Shown: positions 11,101 to 19,350 of the stretch, piece by piece
Layout of the letters: every line of letters starts with the position of its first letter
Position numbering within the stretch: position 1 is the stretch's first letter
Translations under genes and position numbers: made by a program
NCBI GenBank assembly: GCA_948146395.1
Contig: OX411543.1
Coordinates: 49,142,517-49,206,516, forward strand
DNA length: 64,000 bases
Direction of reading: 5' to 3'
Source: Fragum whitleyi
Taxonomy: Eukaryota; Mollusca; Bivalvia; Cardiida; Cardiidae
The notes under the pieces: generated by a model
Database searches by the model: none
The model's input: the letters and a program-made list of their open reading frames with translations, nothing else
Told to the model about the DNA's origin: nothing

Positions 11101-13971
11101 AAAAATTGTTCCTGAAATTTTGGCCCTTAAATATTGGCATGGCAGGGCGGGGCTTATTTTGAGCCCGAAATCTTTGAACTACATCTCCTGATGAAGGTTG
11201 GGCCAATTTCAATGAAACTTGAGAATTTGGATGCAATGTGAGCCATACCCAGTTAATTAATATAAAATAGGTTTTAAGAGATTTCAAAGTTTTGTTTTCA
11301 TTCAAAGAAAGATTCATTTAATGCAAGTCTAATGATGTTATATCCAGTGGAGCGATACAGGCCCTCTTGGGCCTCTTGTTCTATAACCTTATGTTGTTAA
11401 AACTCACAAGAATGATCTCATGGAGATGATTCTAATGAGTTTTATCAACATAGGATTGATTTATAATATATTATAGATAAAAAATAACTACTTTTTATGA
11501 TATTTTAATTAAAAAAAGGGAATTTTGAAAGCAGTTTCCATCAATAAAAATGGTCGCTTAATAGAAATACTTGCTTGAACAAGATTGACTGTAATTATGA
11601 AGATTAAATGTGAAATTTTGTTTTTCTATGATACTATTTCAGTTGTTAGCGTATATCAATTTAGATAGAGTTGAAGAGGCAGTGATGTGTTTAAAATCAA
11701 TCCTTGTAAATACCATCAAAAGTTCACCAATAATATTTCCATGTGTGGTATGTCCATTATTTTTCAAATTAAATCTACTTTAGATTTTCGTCTGCAATAC
11801 CTTCAAATTTGGACAGGTCCAAAATTTTGTAAAACAGGAAAGTGTTAAACACAAGGGTCCCTGCCAATGCTTTTTTCAGAAAAGGTAATTTTGATGCGAT
11901 ATGATAATCAACAGCAGTAATCAATGTTCATCAACAGAGCATAAAAATACCAGAATGCTTTTTAGCTCGCCCGGGACGAAAGTCTCTGAAGAGCTATTGT
12001 CATACCCTCGGATTTCGGCGTCGGTGTCCGCATTAGGTTAAGGTTTTTTATTTCTATAAATATTTATCCTAGAGGCTTAATTTTTTACAGAAACACTCAT
12101 TAGGGCATAGGCTTTCATTTGGGACCAACATCCATGTCGAAATGACCTTTAGACTGTGACCTTGGCCCTTTCAAAAAAGTTTTAACCAAAAACTTTAACC
12201 CAAAAAACTTTAACCTTGCTTATATTTTCTGAAAGCTTTTAACTAGAGACATCATTACTTCATATGCACACTCATTAGGTGATAGGCTTTCACCAGAGAT
12301 AAAGGTCCTTGACAATTTGACCTTGACCTTGACCCTTTGTGGACTTAGAAAAACTTTAAACAAATACTTTAACCAAAAACTTTAACCTTGCATATATTTT
12401 TTAATGCTCTAACCTAGGGACATCATTACTTCATATATATACTCACAAGGCAATAAGCTTTCACCAGAGACCAATGTCCTTCACAATTTGACCTTGACCT
12501 TTACCATTTGTGGACTTAGAAAAACTTTAACCTAAAACTTTAACCAAAAACTTAACCTTGCCTACATTTTCTGAATGCTTTAACCTAGGGACATTGCTTC
12601 TTCATTTACATACTCATTAGGTGATAGCCTTTTGCGAGAGACCAAGGTCCTTGATAATTTGACCTTAACCTTGACCTTTTATGGACTTGGGAAAAACTTA
12701 AACTGAAAAACTTTAACCAAAACTTTAACCTTGCTTATATTTTCTTGAAGCTTTAACCTAGGGACATCATTACTTCATTTACATACTCACCAGGTGATAG
12801 GCTTTCACCAGAGACCAAGGTCCTTTATATATATATATAATATATATTTTCATAATATATGGCATAGGTTAAAATGAATACTCTCACATTTAAAATACAA
12901 AAAAGGAACATTATAATACAAAAAAGGAACATTAAAGTTGTTTATTCTTGAATGATATTAATTTCTAATTATACAATCTGTCTTCAGGTCTTGTCAAATT
13001 ATATCCTCAGGCTCCCTAGATCTTTTTAGTACCCTCTCCCCCCCCTTCCAATAGCTTCCTTCCAAGGTACATGATTTTGCATATATCTATGTGACAAGCA
13101 TCCAATAGGGCGAGCTATGTTGTCCTCTGACAACTCTTGTTGACACTAGAAATAAAATATGTATTATTAGTGTAGGTTCAATGTTAAGGTTACAATGCAT
13201 GGTGATATTTTTCCAAATCTAAGACTGGTCAAAGTTGTTGCAGATGAAAATGTGCAACGAAATGTGGGTTCAGTTTAAAAAAGACCTTTTTCGTTGTGTC
13301 ACAGAATAAGGGGCCTTTATGATTTTTTGTATACACATTATTTCCCAACAATTCTTTGAAATGATTAATTTATTGTTATTGATCTACATTTAAAGATTGA
13401 TTATGATTTCATTTTCATCTTGTGAACATAAGCATAATTTCACCATTTATTCATTTAATGCTGCAATACAGAAAAAGGGACAGTTATTTTAAGGATATTC
13501 CTTTTGATGTGGTATATTGTTTTAACAGCCCTTGTGTTGCCTATGACAGTAAAGGGTTGAATGAATGGTAATAATTTACCAGCCCTGCGTTTAGGATGAG
13601 TAAACAGTGTAAACTGTTTACCAATTATACCCCGATTTGCACATGCCTTGCATGCAAAGTAAGGTAAATTTTGCAAAAAGTTTTCACCGTTTTGTCAGCC
13701 TGAATGCAGGACAGCTATTTTCTTTTCTGTATTTCAGTTAGAGAAAGTCAAGCAGTCTGTGATGAAATGTGACGATATTGGATTAAAGGCTACTTTTAAT
13801 GATATTGAAAGGGCTTTAATACGTGGACAATTTATCAGATATCGCGACATTGAATATCATTTGAAGACTAATATAGGTAAAAAAGAAATGGAAAACGTAA
13901 AACTTTTGATGACATCGAAAAGAACATACAGTGTGTTTGAAGATAACATGATGTACCAACCCCATAGATGA
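735..13971 (+). CDS. PTCD2: PTCD2-like mitochondrial pentatricopeptide protein, last five exons (5' partial)
   Basis: Five plus-strand exons (735-911, 3149-3262, 8503-8592, 11643-11747, 13738-13971) have AG/GT borders. All junctions are phase 0, so they join into 239 codons ending at TGA 13969-13971. From memory of human PTCD2 the product aligns over the whole C-terminal part: FVLMLDMLYKAERYDD matches its helical repeat 'NILMDMLFIKGKYKSA', and the C-terminal LLMTSKRTYSVF matches 'LLLNKRMVSRRTFQPL'. PTCD2 is a mitochondrial PPR protein implicated in maturation of cytochrome b mRNA and complex III. The mitochondrial targeting peptide and first helices (about 150 residues in the human protein) would be encoded before position 1. 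Introns of 2-5 kb are filled with repeats. A search could move the call to another metazoan PPR protein, but a helical-repeat RNA-binding role seems safe. Confidence 0.75.
912..1284. other. intron sequence, nothing assigned
   Basis: The start of the PTCD2-like intron a-b. It has degraded repeat-like phrases (e.g. 'gaggtcttcatatttcac' near 1225, resembling the adjacent array) but no ORF or splice-bounded exon was seen. Confidence 0.4.
1285..1328 (+). repeat. (TGTC)n microsatellite
   Basis: An imperfect CTGT/CCGT tetranucleotide run. It is the (GGAC)/(GTCT) tract that typically borders monomer arrays in these elements. Confidence 0.75.
1329..2194 (+). mobile_element. D-type element remnant with five 164-bp tandem monomers
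   Basis: Monomers begin near 1331, 1495, 1658, 1823 and 1985. Each contains AACTTAACCAAAAAACTTAA, ATATCTTCAAGCC, TTTGGCATGATGA, and two or three copies of TCAAGGTCA. The 3' end (2165-2194) is GGGGGCATTTGTG, a small hairpin (TTTGTG/CACAAA) and CATCTTGTT, the D-type terminus. The 5' end is not recognisable. Confidence 0.7.
2200..2480 (+). repeat. degenerate tandem repeats matching PTCD2-like exon b
   Basis: About six variable-length copies of a unit near TTTATAACTGAATCACC... ...TTATAGATGTTTGATG. The same unit occurs in the coding exon at 3197-3240. Confidence 0.7.
2486..2538 (+). repeat. T-rich low-complexity tract
   Basis: Runs of T with GTGTTTG/GTTGTTG interruptions. No other content is evident in 2540-3000 beyond AT-rich intron sequence and a GAATGAATGAAT stretch at 2920. 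Confidence 0.6.
3000..3138 (+). repeat. second block of exon-b-like repeats
   Basis: Three more copies (around 3013, 3061, 3092) of the TAACTGAATCACC / TTATAGA.GTTTGATG unit. They lie directly before the acceptor of exon b. Confidence 0.7.
3149..3262 (+). CDS. PTCD2: PTCD2-like exon b (38 codons), matches intronic repeats
   Basis: The acceptor is gtatgtttcag and the donor is CAG|gtaagt; phase 0. It encodes GTSDALYEVQ...SSMLAYKQ, aligning with the 'LLKGEILSRRASCFAVALAL' stretch of human PTCD2. The part coding for ITESPLTYRCLM is nearly identical in DNA to a degenerate repeat present many times in the intron just upstream (2200-2480, 3000-3138). Confidence 0.82.
3368..3614. repeat. N-type palindromic MITE
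   Basis: Ends TTAACCCTTGTCAAGCTGAA and TTCAGCATGACAAGGGTTAA are inverted repeats. The interior has a hairpin around CATCAGCCTGCACATACGTG. About seven relatives lie elsewhere in the window. Confidence 0.75.
3615..4305. other. intron sequence with repeat fragments
   Basis: Phrases near 3725-3765 (GACTTGAAACTTGGCAGTTA) recur at 15650-15680. A P-type hairpin remnant (AAATTGTTTGTAACAAGCAA) lies at 4213. No gene was seen. Confidence 0.4.
4819..5681 (+). mobile_element. B-type Helentron-like element nested in the A-type
   Basis: The 5' end is TTTTT + AGCTCGCCCGGGACG. The interior repeats ACTTTAACCAAAAACTTTAA and 'tcattaggtgataggctttc' monomers. The 3' end is GGGCTAGCTACG, hairpin TTGTCCGTGGACAA, CTCTTGTT. 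The host A sequence resumes at once with AGCTCACCTGAGCATGAAGG. Confidence 0.7.
5865..7136 (+). mobile_element. A-type Helentron-like element nested in the outer A-type
   Basis: The 5' hairpin head is AGCTCACCTGAGCACGAAGT...GTGAGCT; there are about six monomers with the gaaaccagaaggcagacagc core. The 3' end is CTCAGGTGAGCGATCTA, hairpin GGACCATCTTGGTCC, TCTTGTT. It is inserted between CATCCCTTTTT and ACATAGAATCAA of the outer copy. Confidence 0.72.
7830..8489 (+). mobile_element. D-type element interrupted by an H-type element
   Basis: The 5' end is TTTTTATGCCCGCCATTGAT. After the H insertion the body carries 'aaagtcaaggtcacttttc' phrases and ends GGGGCATAAGTGATTTTAC then AAACACATC, a degraded D terminus (compare 2165-2194). 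It stops 13 bp before exon c. Confidence 0.55.
7860..8277 (+). mobile_element. H-type Helentron-like element nested in D
   Basis: The 5' end is TTTTT + AGTTCGACTATTCATAG. The 3' end is GGAATAGTCGAGCTTTGC...TAAG then CTCTTGTT. The 5' CGACTATTC and 3' GAATAGTCG are complementary. It lies inside a D-type copy. Confidence 0.65.
8503..8592 (+). CDS. PTCD2: PTCD2-like exon c (30 codons)
   Basis: The polypyrimidine acceptor tatttttttcag precedes 8503 and the donor is GCT|gtaagt; phase 0. It encodes KEYETMLEILELPIFQ...GTNIA. The acceptor lies 13 bp after the degraded 3' end of a D-type mobile element, so the polypyrimidine tract abuts transposon sequence. Confidence 0.8.
8899..9790 (+). mobile_element. 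H-type element with tandem monomers
   Basis: The 5' end is TTTTT + AGCTGGATTATTCATAG. Monomers of about 180-200 bp repeat 'gtttctacaaaagctattgc', 'tctgtgaccataatatca' and 'aagtttttatgtgcaactga'. The 3' end is GGAATAGTCAACAGTTGCTG (degraded). It lies in PTCD2-like intron c-d. Confidence 0.62.
9949..10200. repeat. M-type palindromic repeat remnant
   Basis: It carries 'ttctgattggcttaaaaatt' and 'gtgtgattaggttttta' and 'aacaaatactctcttcatat', shared with 1-170 and 17740-17880. Confidence 0.5.
10474..11380 (+). mobile_element. C-type Helentron-like element
   Basis: The 5' end is TTTTT + AGCTCCACTGGCCGAAGGCC with a TGGCCGAAGGCCA hairpin. Five monomers of 150-190 bp share 'cttctcctcc.aaaccgttgg', 'caatttcaatgaaacttggc', 'atgttccttgggtgaccc'. 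The 3' end is CCAGTGGAGCGATACA, hairpin GGCCCTCTTGGGCC, TCTTGTT. Confidence 0.75.
11386..11450. repeat. short palindrome with AATGATCTC/GAGATGATT core
   Basis: An inverted repeat around 'aaactcacaagaatgatctc' and 'gagatgattctaatgagttt'. The core belongs to the ATCGTCT...AGACGAT palindrome group also seen at 21150, 24250, 50980 and 54320. Confidence 0.5.
11643..11747 (+). CDS. PTCD2: PTCD2-like exon d (35 codons)
   Basis: The acceptor is gatactatttcag and the donor is GTG|gtatgt; phase 0. It encodes LLAYINLDRVEEAVMCL...IIFPCV, an amphipathic helix pair with the A..N.D.VEEAV pattern of PPR/TPR-like units. A partial P-family repeat begins within about 10 bp of the donor. Confidence 0.8.
11757..11860 (-). 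repeat. partial P-type repeat
   Basis: It matches 42478-42580 and the reverse complement of 14885-14990 (TTTGGACAGGTCCAAAATTT, GTAAAACAGGAAAGTGTTAA). It starts next to the exon d donor. Confidence 0.55.
11964..13141 (+). mobile_element. B-type Helentron-like element (longer copy)
   Basis: The 5' end is TTTTT + AGCTCGCCCGGGACG. It has about five monomers with 'aactttaaccttgc.tatatt', 'ggtgataggctttcaccaga', 'gacaatttgaccttgacctt'. An (AT)n tract at 12827-12852 interrupts them. The 3' end is GGGCGAGCTATGTTGTCC, TCTGACAACTCTTGTT. Confidence 0.7.
12827..12852. repeat. (TA)n microsatellite
   Basis: A short alternating TA run inside the B-type element. Confidence 0.7.
13142..13737. other. intron d-e remainder with a palindromic remnant
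   Basis: At 13600-13680 'gtgtaaactgtttaccaatt' followed by 'taccccgatttgcacatgcc' resembles the centre of the 276-bp palindrome at 62286-62561 and 22070-22130. Nothing else was recognised before the acceptor at 13737. Confidence 0.4.
13738..13971 (+). CDS. PTCD2: PTCD2-like terminal coding exon e (77 codons + stop)
   Basis: The acceptor is ttctgtatttcag before 13738; the reading frame is open to TGA. It encodes LEKVKQSVMKCDD...MMYQPHR. The segment DIERALIRGQFIRYRDIEYHL corresponds to 'KFDEIYGTLHITGQVTTDSLDAVL' in human PTCD2, and KLLMTSKRTYSVF to its conserved tail. Only about 40 bp of unique sequence follows the stop before an E-type repeat head begins. Confidence 0.83.
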   Translation, partial: LEKVKQSVMKCDDIGLKATFNDIERALIRGQFIRYRDIEYHLKTNIGKKEMENVKLLMTSKRTYSVFEDNMMYQPHR

Positions 13972-14012
13972 TTTGAAAGATCAAGTTCTGTGATTTTAGT
14001 TTTCTTTTTTAT

Positions 14013-14870
14013 GTTTTTATACGCTACCGAAGGTGGTCGTATATTGGTATCATCTTCTCTGTGTGTCCGTCCCAACTTCAGAATGTCTGCAGGTACGTCA
14101 GTTTATCCCAATCAATTCTTCCTTAGTTTAATGGCTGATTTGGATGAAACTTTCACAAAATGTTCCTAAGCACCTGATCTTGCGCATATTATCCCATATT
14201 GGTGAAACTCAGCCCTGTCATGGACAAAGGGGCCTTCATGTCAAATTTCTGGTGATTGCAACTCTTCCTTCATTTATAGACCAATTTGGATGATACTTTA
14301 ACAATATGTTCCTCGTCGCCTAATCTTGTGTATGAAGTCTGAGTTTTGTGAAATTCAGTTATGTCATGAAACAGGCCTTCATGTCAAACTTCTTGTGAAC
14401 GCAACTCATCCTTCCGATTAGGTTGATACTTTCACAATATGTTCCTTGTCACTTGACCTTGCGCGTGAAGCCAGAGATATGTAAAAAAATTCATGTCTGT
14501 ACATCCACCTCTTTGGAATGTTCCTAGTCAACTGATGGTGCACATTTAGCTGAGATTATTCTTTTATTTCTCAGAACAGAGTCCATGATATAAAATTTCT
14601 TGTTAAATCAATTCCTCCTTTTACTATGGATAGATTTCCATTAAACTTCCACATACTGTTCATAAATATATGGCCATGTGCATATTGTCAACATATGGCC
14701 ATATCCATATTAAATTAATTCAGTGCACTATATACAGATGGGATGTCATGGGAAAAAGCGACCTTATTGTAAAATTTCTTTAAACATAATTTGTAAATTT
14801 GTGGATGAAATGAAACCAAACTCTTCATTTAAGGATGGATTTTATTTATACCTTCATAGATTATTCTTTG
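14013..14870 (+). mobile_element. E-type element directly after the PTCD2-like stop
   Basis: It begins TTTTTATACGCTACCGAAGG with a hairpin head (TACCGAAGGTGG, closing CGTATA), then GTGTGTCCGTCC and degraded monomers ('ggatgaaactttcacaaaat', 'gttcctagtcaac'). It starts 42 bp after the stop codon, so the 3' UTR of PTCD2 probably lies in it. Confidence 0.55.
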
Positions 14871-14884
14871 TCTTGTGAGCAGGA

Positions 14885-15130
14885 GCATGTATTGACATTT
14901 CCTGTTTTGCAAAATTTTGGACCTGTCCAAATTCAAAGGTTTTGCAGACGAAAATTAAAAGTGGATTTAATTTGAAAAATAACCATTCAGTATGGTAGAA
15001 AATAGTGTGGAAAAAGAAGAAATTGCTTGTCAGAAGCAATTTCTTCTTTTTTCACAATGTTTTCTCAATTATAAAATGACAGGCATGTAAAAAGCAGGGA
15101 TTAAACAGCAAAGGGTCAACGGATGAAAAT
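14885..15130. repeat. P-type repeat with AGAAATTGCTTG hairpin
   Basis: It contains TTTTGGACCTGTCCAAATTC and the near-perfect hairpin 15008-15054 (AGAAGAAATTGCTTGTCAGA / AAGCAATTTCTTCTT). The inverse copy is at 42358-42580. Confidence 0.6.
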
Positions 15131-15918
15131 TGTATCTTGTGATTATTTGCTTTCCTTGTTTCTTGTAGAAAAATTTAATACACAAACTAGACCCTGTCCT
15201 GGTTTCAAAGTTTTTGCTGGTCCAAATTGAAAGAGATTGTGAATGATGATATTTTGCTTTAAAAAAAAATGTTGAAAAAGGAGAAATTGCTTGCTACAAG
15301 CAATTTCTTCCTTTTCAACAATATTTTCACTTAGAAATCACTACTATGAATCCCTGGAATAAACAGGAAAGGATTAAAGGCTTTTGTGACCTTTTAACAA
15401 TTTCGGCATCAAAAATTGTGACTCCTGCCATACAGCTCCACATGTTTACTTGATAAAGAAAATTCCATTTGTTCACAAAGTTTTGATGTAGATGATAGCT
15501 TTGGAAATAAAGTTATGTGAAAATCTGAGAAGTATGTTGTTACTGACTCCTGTTGAAAAGTGGGACAAATAATGAGATCTCCCCCGTGTCTTGCAGGATG
15601 GGCAGCTTCCACTTCTTTAACTGGCACATAAATCTGTAACCTTATGACCATTTCACTTGAAACTTGGCAGTTATGTCCCTTCAAATTTTTCTATACTTTG
15701 AGATCCAGCTGTTAAGGGGACGTATTTTGAGAAACTTTTCTTTCCTTGTTTCTTGTAGAAAAATTATATACACAAACTAGACTAGAATTCAAAGTTTTTG
15801 TTCCAAATTGAAATAGGTTATAAAGTATGATAAAAAGTAATAGCGATTTGATAAGAAACCAACCTAGATATTTTTGAAAATGGAGAAAGTAATTGTTACC
15901 ATGCATTTTCCTCTTTTT
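15131..15918. repeat. degraded P-like palindromes
   Basis: A hairpin 15268-15320 (GGAGAAATTGCTTGCTACAA / GCAATTTCTTCC). The phrase 'tttccttgtttcttgtagaa' is duplicated at 15152 and 15740, suggesting an older direct duplication. No gene evidence. Confidence 0.45.
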
Positions 15919-16650
15919 AGCTTGACTATTTTGTAGAAAAGGCGGGGCATTTCCGGTAATCCGGGCGTATACATTGCCGTAGGCGTAATGCTTTGGTTAC
16001 GTTCAACTGTATCAAATCTCTGTTTCTACTTAAGCTATTGCTTTAAAACTTTGCACATGCTCCTATGACCATAATATCAGCCCCTAGACAAAGTTTTGTT
16101 ACTTACATTAAATATAGTGGAATTTTAACCGTTTTCAAACTTAGAAATTCTCTGTTCAGTTTTTACATGCAACTGCTGTTTATCTGTTCTATCTCTGTTT
16201 CTAGTAAAGCTATTATTTGGAAACATGGCACATGCTTCTGTGATCATCATAAAATGCTCTAGACAAGGATTCATACCTCTGATATTGAATTTAGTGGAAT
16301 TTTAACCTTATCGGATTTAGTAATTATTGTTTTGGGTTCTATGTGCAACTGCTGTATATCTGTTCTATCTCTGTTTCTAGTAAAGCTATTATTTGGAAAC
16401 TTTTTACCATTTTTGGAATTAAAAATTTTGGCTAAGTTTTAAGAAGCAACTAATGTTTATCTGTATTATCTCTTTTTCTTGTAAAGCAATTGTTTGGAAA
16501 CATTGCCCATGACCATAATAAAATACTCTAGATAAAGATTCATTTCTCTCTGATTTTCATTAAATGTAATTTTCCTATGTTGACATTATTTTGCTCTTAC
16601 TCTCCAACACTTGGAATAGTCGAGCTTCACTGCCTCTGACAGTTATGCTT
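15919..16650 (+). mobile_element. H-type Helentron-like element
   Basis: The 5' end is TTTTT + AGCTTGACTATTTTGTAG, then GGGCATTTCCGGTAATCCGG. Monomers repeat 'atctctgtttctagtaaagc' and 'tatt.tttggaaac'. The 3' end is GGAATAGTCGAGCTTCACTG with degraded tail. Confidence 0.62.
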
Positions 16651-17710
16651 CTTTCTTGCAATTGCAAGCTCAAATTATGTGACTCTCCTGTCATACAACC
16701 CTATAATTTACTCACTAAAAATCCCTTTGGTCACACATACATAATTATAACCTGAATTTACTTTTCTGAGCATTGGATATGTGTTCTTGAATGTATTGAT
16801 CTGACTTGTCAAAGTAACAAATTAAGGTAGGAATAGCTCAGAATTTAGCAAGGCTGTTTTGGGAGCATAGTAACTATGTTTTGCTATAGCCCCTGAATCA
16901 TCATAGCAGCTGTTATATATGGTATAACTGCATAAAATTTGCTTTTTTGAATCGTTAAATGCATACGCAAATGGACAAAACCTGGCGTTACCGAGAGAAA
17001 ACTTAGAATATTGCTCAGCTTTTTTCACTTGAATATCCTAAGTCGGGGCCTATACACTTTTTCAGCTTCTTGTGTGACATTAAAAAAGAGCATAAATAAA
17101 GATGTTGAGCCTATTCCTGTGTTAAATTTTGTGACGTTATAAATTTACCAAGCAACGTCAGTATAAACAAAAGTGACAATGCAATGTATAACACAATTTT
17201 CTGGCACATTAGATGGTTTGGAACTAGTTTTAAAGCGTTCTTATGGATTATATTGCAACTTCTATTTGAATAAATACTATATTCTTAATTTTTATGCAAT
17301 GATAGCGTTAATTCATGTTTTTTCAAGTGTAAACATTTGCAGAAACCAATTTTTGAGTCTCTGAAAATGTTAACGCCCTCAAATCGTTAATTAACCCTAT
17401 ATTACTAGAGATATCTACTTGAAACTTGGCATATGTATTCATTATCAAAAAAGCAACCTTATCCAACCAGGATTATAAAATTCCATTTGATTACTTCATT
17501 GAATATAGTCCAGGAGTTAGGAAGATATTCAAAGAAGTCAAAGAGAAAATGTTAAAGTATTCAAAGAAAATATAATGCCTGCTACATCCATATTGAATTT
17601 TTGGACAATCAAAATTCCAAAAAATAAGTGTCCCAAGAAAATGCTTGTCCAGTTTGGAAGTCAATGGAATTAAGGTTTTTGCTACCCTGCTCATATTTAT
17701 GGCCTAATAA
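16651..17710. other. no feature recognised
   Basis: AT-rich sequence without splice-bounded open frames. Short repeat phrases (ACTTGAAACTTGGCATATG at 17410) hint at decayed elements. Confidence 0.35.
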
Positions 17711-17724
17711 TTATAATTTTAGCT

Positions 17725-17971
17725 GTGTCCGTCAATATTTGTGTGTTCTGATTGGCTGAAAAGATGGTTTTATTCCCCAATGACAATTATTGATTTTCAT
17801 AGAGGAATGAAACTTAAAACCTAATCACACTCATATATGGATCTGCTTCACGTATTCATGCAGTGAGATTAGGTTTATAGCTCCTTTTGGCATCTAGGGC
17901 TATTGTCATGGCGCTGTGTCCATCTTGCGTCTGTCCATGTGTCCAAGTGTCCAGTTGTAATCCTTTTATTT
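17725..17971 (+). repeat. M-type remnant followed by a truncated C-type head
   Basis: 17740-17880 carries the 'gattggctgaaaagatggtt' / 'gagattaggtttata' arms. 17878 onward reads ATAGCTCCTTTTGGCATC then GCTATTGTCATGGCGCTGTG, a plus-strand C head cut off by the minus-strand C element at 17972. Confidence 0.5.
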
Positions 17972-18700
17972 AACAAGAGGCCCTAGAGAGCCTGTATCAC
18001 ACAACTGGCTTTTAATATCTCCAGACTGTTATTTAAAAAAGCTTACTTTGACTGAAAACAACACTTTGAAGTCTTTTAAGAACTTTTTTGTAATGATTTA
18101 CTGGGTCTGGCTCACATTGCACCAAAATACTTAAGCACCATTAACTTGCATACCCTTTACCAATCCTCTCACCAACATAAAGGTGATTGCAATAAGAAGA
18201 CCATTCTAAACATATTTTCAGGAACACTTTAAGTTCATACCAAGATTCAATGAATTAGTACTGCTGATTGGGAGGAGACGCCTTTTTGAGATTTCAAAAT
18301 GAAAATAAGCCCCTCCTCTCCAAGTTTCATTGAAATTGGCCAAAATGATTAGGGAGAAAAAGATTTTTAAAAGTTTAAAAGTGAAAATAATCCCTGCCCT
18401 GTTACACCCATATTTGGAAAGGGGGGTGGGGGTGGTTTCAATCAAAAATTCTTTTACAAACATGCCATCCTTGCCAAGTTTCATTGAAATTGGGCCAATT
18501 GTTGGGATGAGAAGACTTTTAAAGATTTTTAAGTGAAAATAAGCCCTGTCCTGCCACCGCCATATTTGGGGGTCAGTCCAAATTACTTGAACAATTTAAG
18601 AAGAGGGTCACCCAAGGATCATTCATGCCAAGTTTCATTGAAATTGGGCAAATGGTTTTGGAGGAGAATTAAGATTTTAAAGGTTTTTATAGTGAAAATA
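17972..18700 (-). mobile_element. C-type element, minus strand
   Basis: It starts AACAAGAGGCCCTAGAGAGC (reverse of the CTCTTGTT terminus). Monomers contain 'gccaagtttcattgaaattg', 'ggtcacccaaggatcattc' and 'tattttggag'. The far end (head) is missing, replaced by the direct repeat starting near 18698. Confidence 0.6.
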
Positions 18701-19350
18701 TGCCATAGTTGTGTTGGATTGGAATAATACAATACCAATCATGAAGTCTACTTGGGGGGGACATAAAAAACATTCCACTGATATATTTAAATATTTTCAT
18801 TTCTTCTAAAAGAAATGTTTGAGTTAACGAGAGACCATTTTGATGGCTAAGAGCAAAAGCAGTTGTAACTCCCTATGAACGTATAGGGAGTTGCAACTGT
18901 TTTGTGCTGAGCCATCGATTTGGAAACCTAACATTACACTGTGAAAGTTTGTTATAGCCTGGTTAATTTGACCCGACTTTGACCTCTGTGGAAATAATGC
19001 TTAAATAACAATTACCAACATATTTCATCAATTAACAAAATGTATAATACATTCAATATTGTTTGTTATTCATTCCTATGAAAGCATGTGCAAAGCCGAG
19101 TAAGAATATTCAGATTTTTATTCATCTAAAGATTAGGGGTCAGATTATAGTCAATAAAGCCACACTATTCATTCTAAAAGTGAAACTATAAGGGTCCACT
19201 ACCTTAAAAAAGTTAAAAGCCATAGTTGTGTACCGCAACAATACCAGTTATGAAGTATACTGGGGGTGGGGGGGGGACATAATAACATTCTGTTGCTTTG
19301 TTTAAATATTTTTATTTCTTCTAAAAGAAATATTTGAATTAACCAGAAAT
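18698..19350 (+). repeat. pair of ~130-bp direct repeats
   Basis: 18698-18835 and 19218-19350 share GCCATAGTTGTGT, 'aataccaatcatgaagt', a G-run, GACATAA, and TTTCTTCTAAAAGAAAT. The S-type hairpin sits between them. A right end GGGTCCACTACCTTAA (19195) of R-type also lies there. Confidence 0.5.
18842..18916. repeat. S-type hairpin MITE
   Basis: GATGGCTAAGAG...GTTGTAACTCCCTAT meets ATAGGGAGTTGCAAC... ...CTGAGCCATC. It is a near-perfect palindrome of about 75 bp. Confidence 0.72.

Larger units (their letters stand above)
10330..11600. repeat. Q-type MITE interrupted by a C-type element
   Basis: Both flanks of the C-type insertion carry Q sequence: 'tatgggactttcaaaaaatg' and 'ggtcgttaaggag' on the left, 'aatggtcgcttaatagaaat' and 'acaagattgactgtaat' on the right. 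The complete relatives are at 42001-42182 and 21000-21345. Confidence 0.5.
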
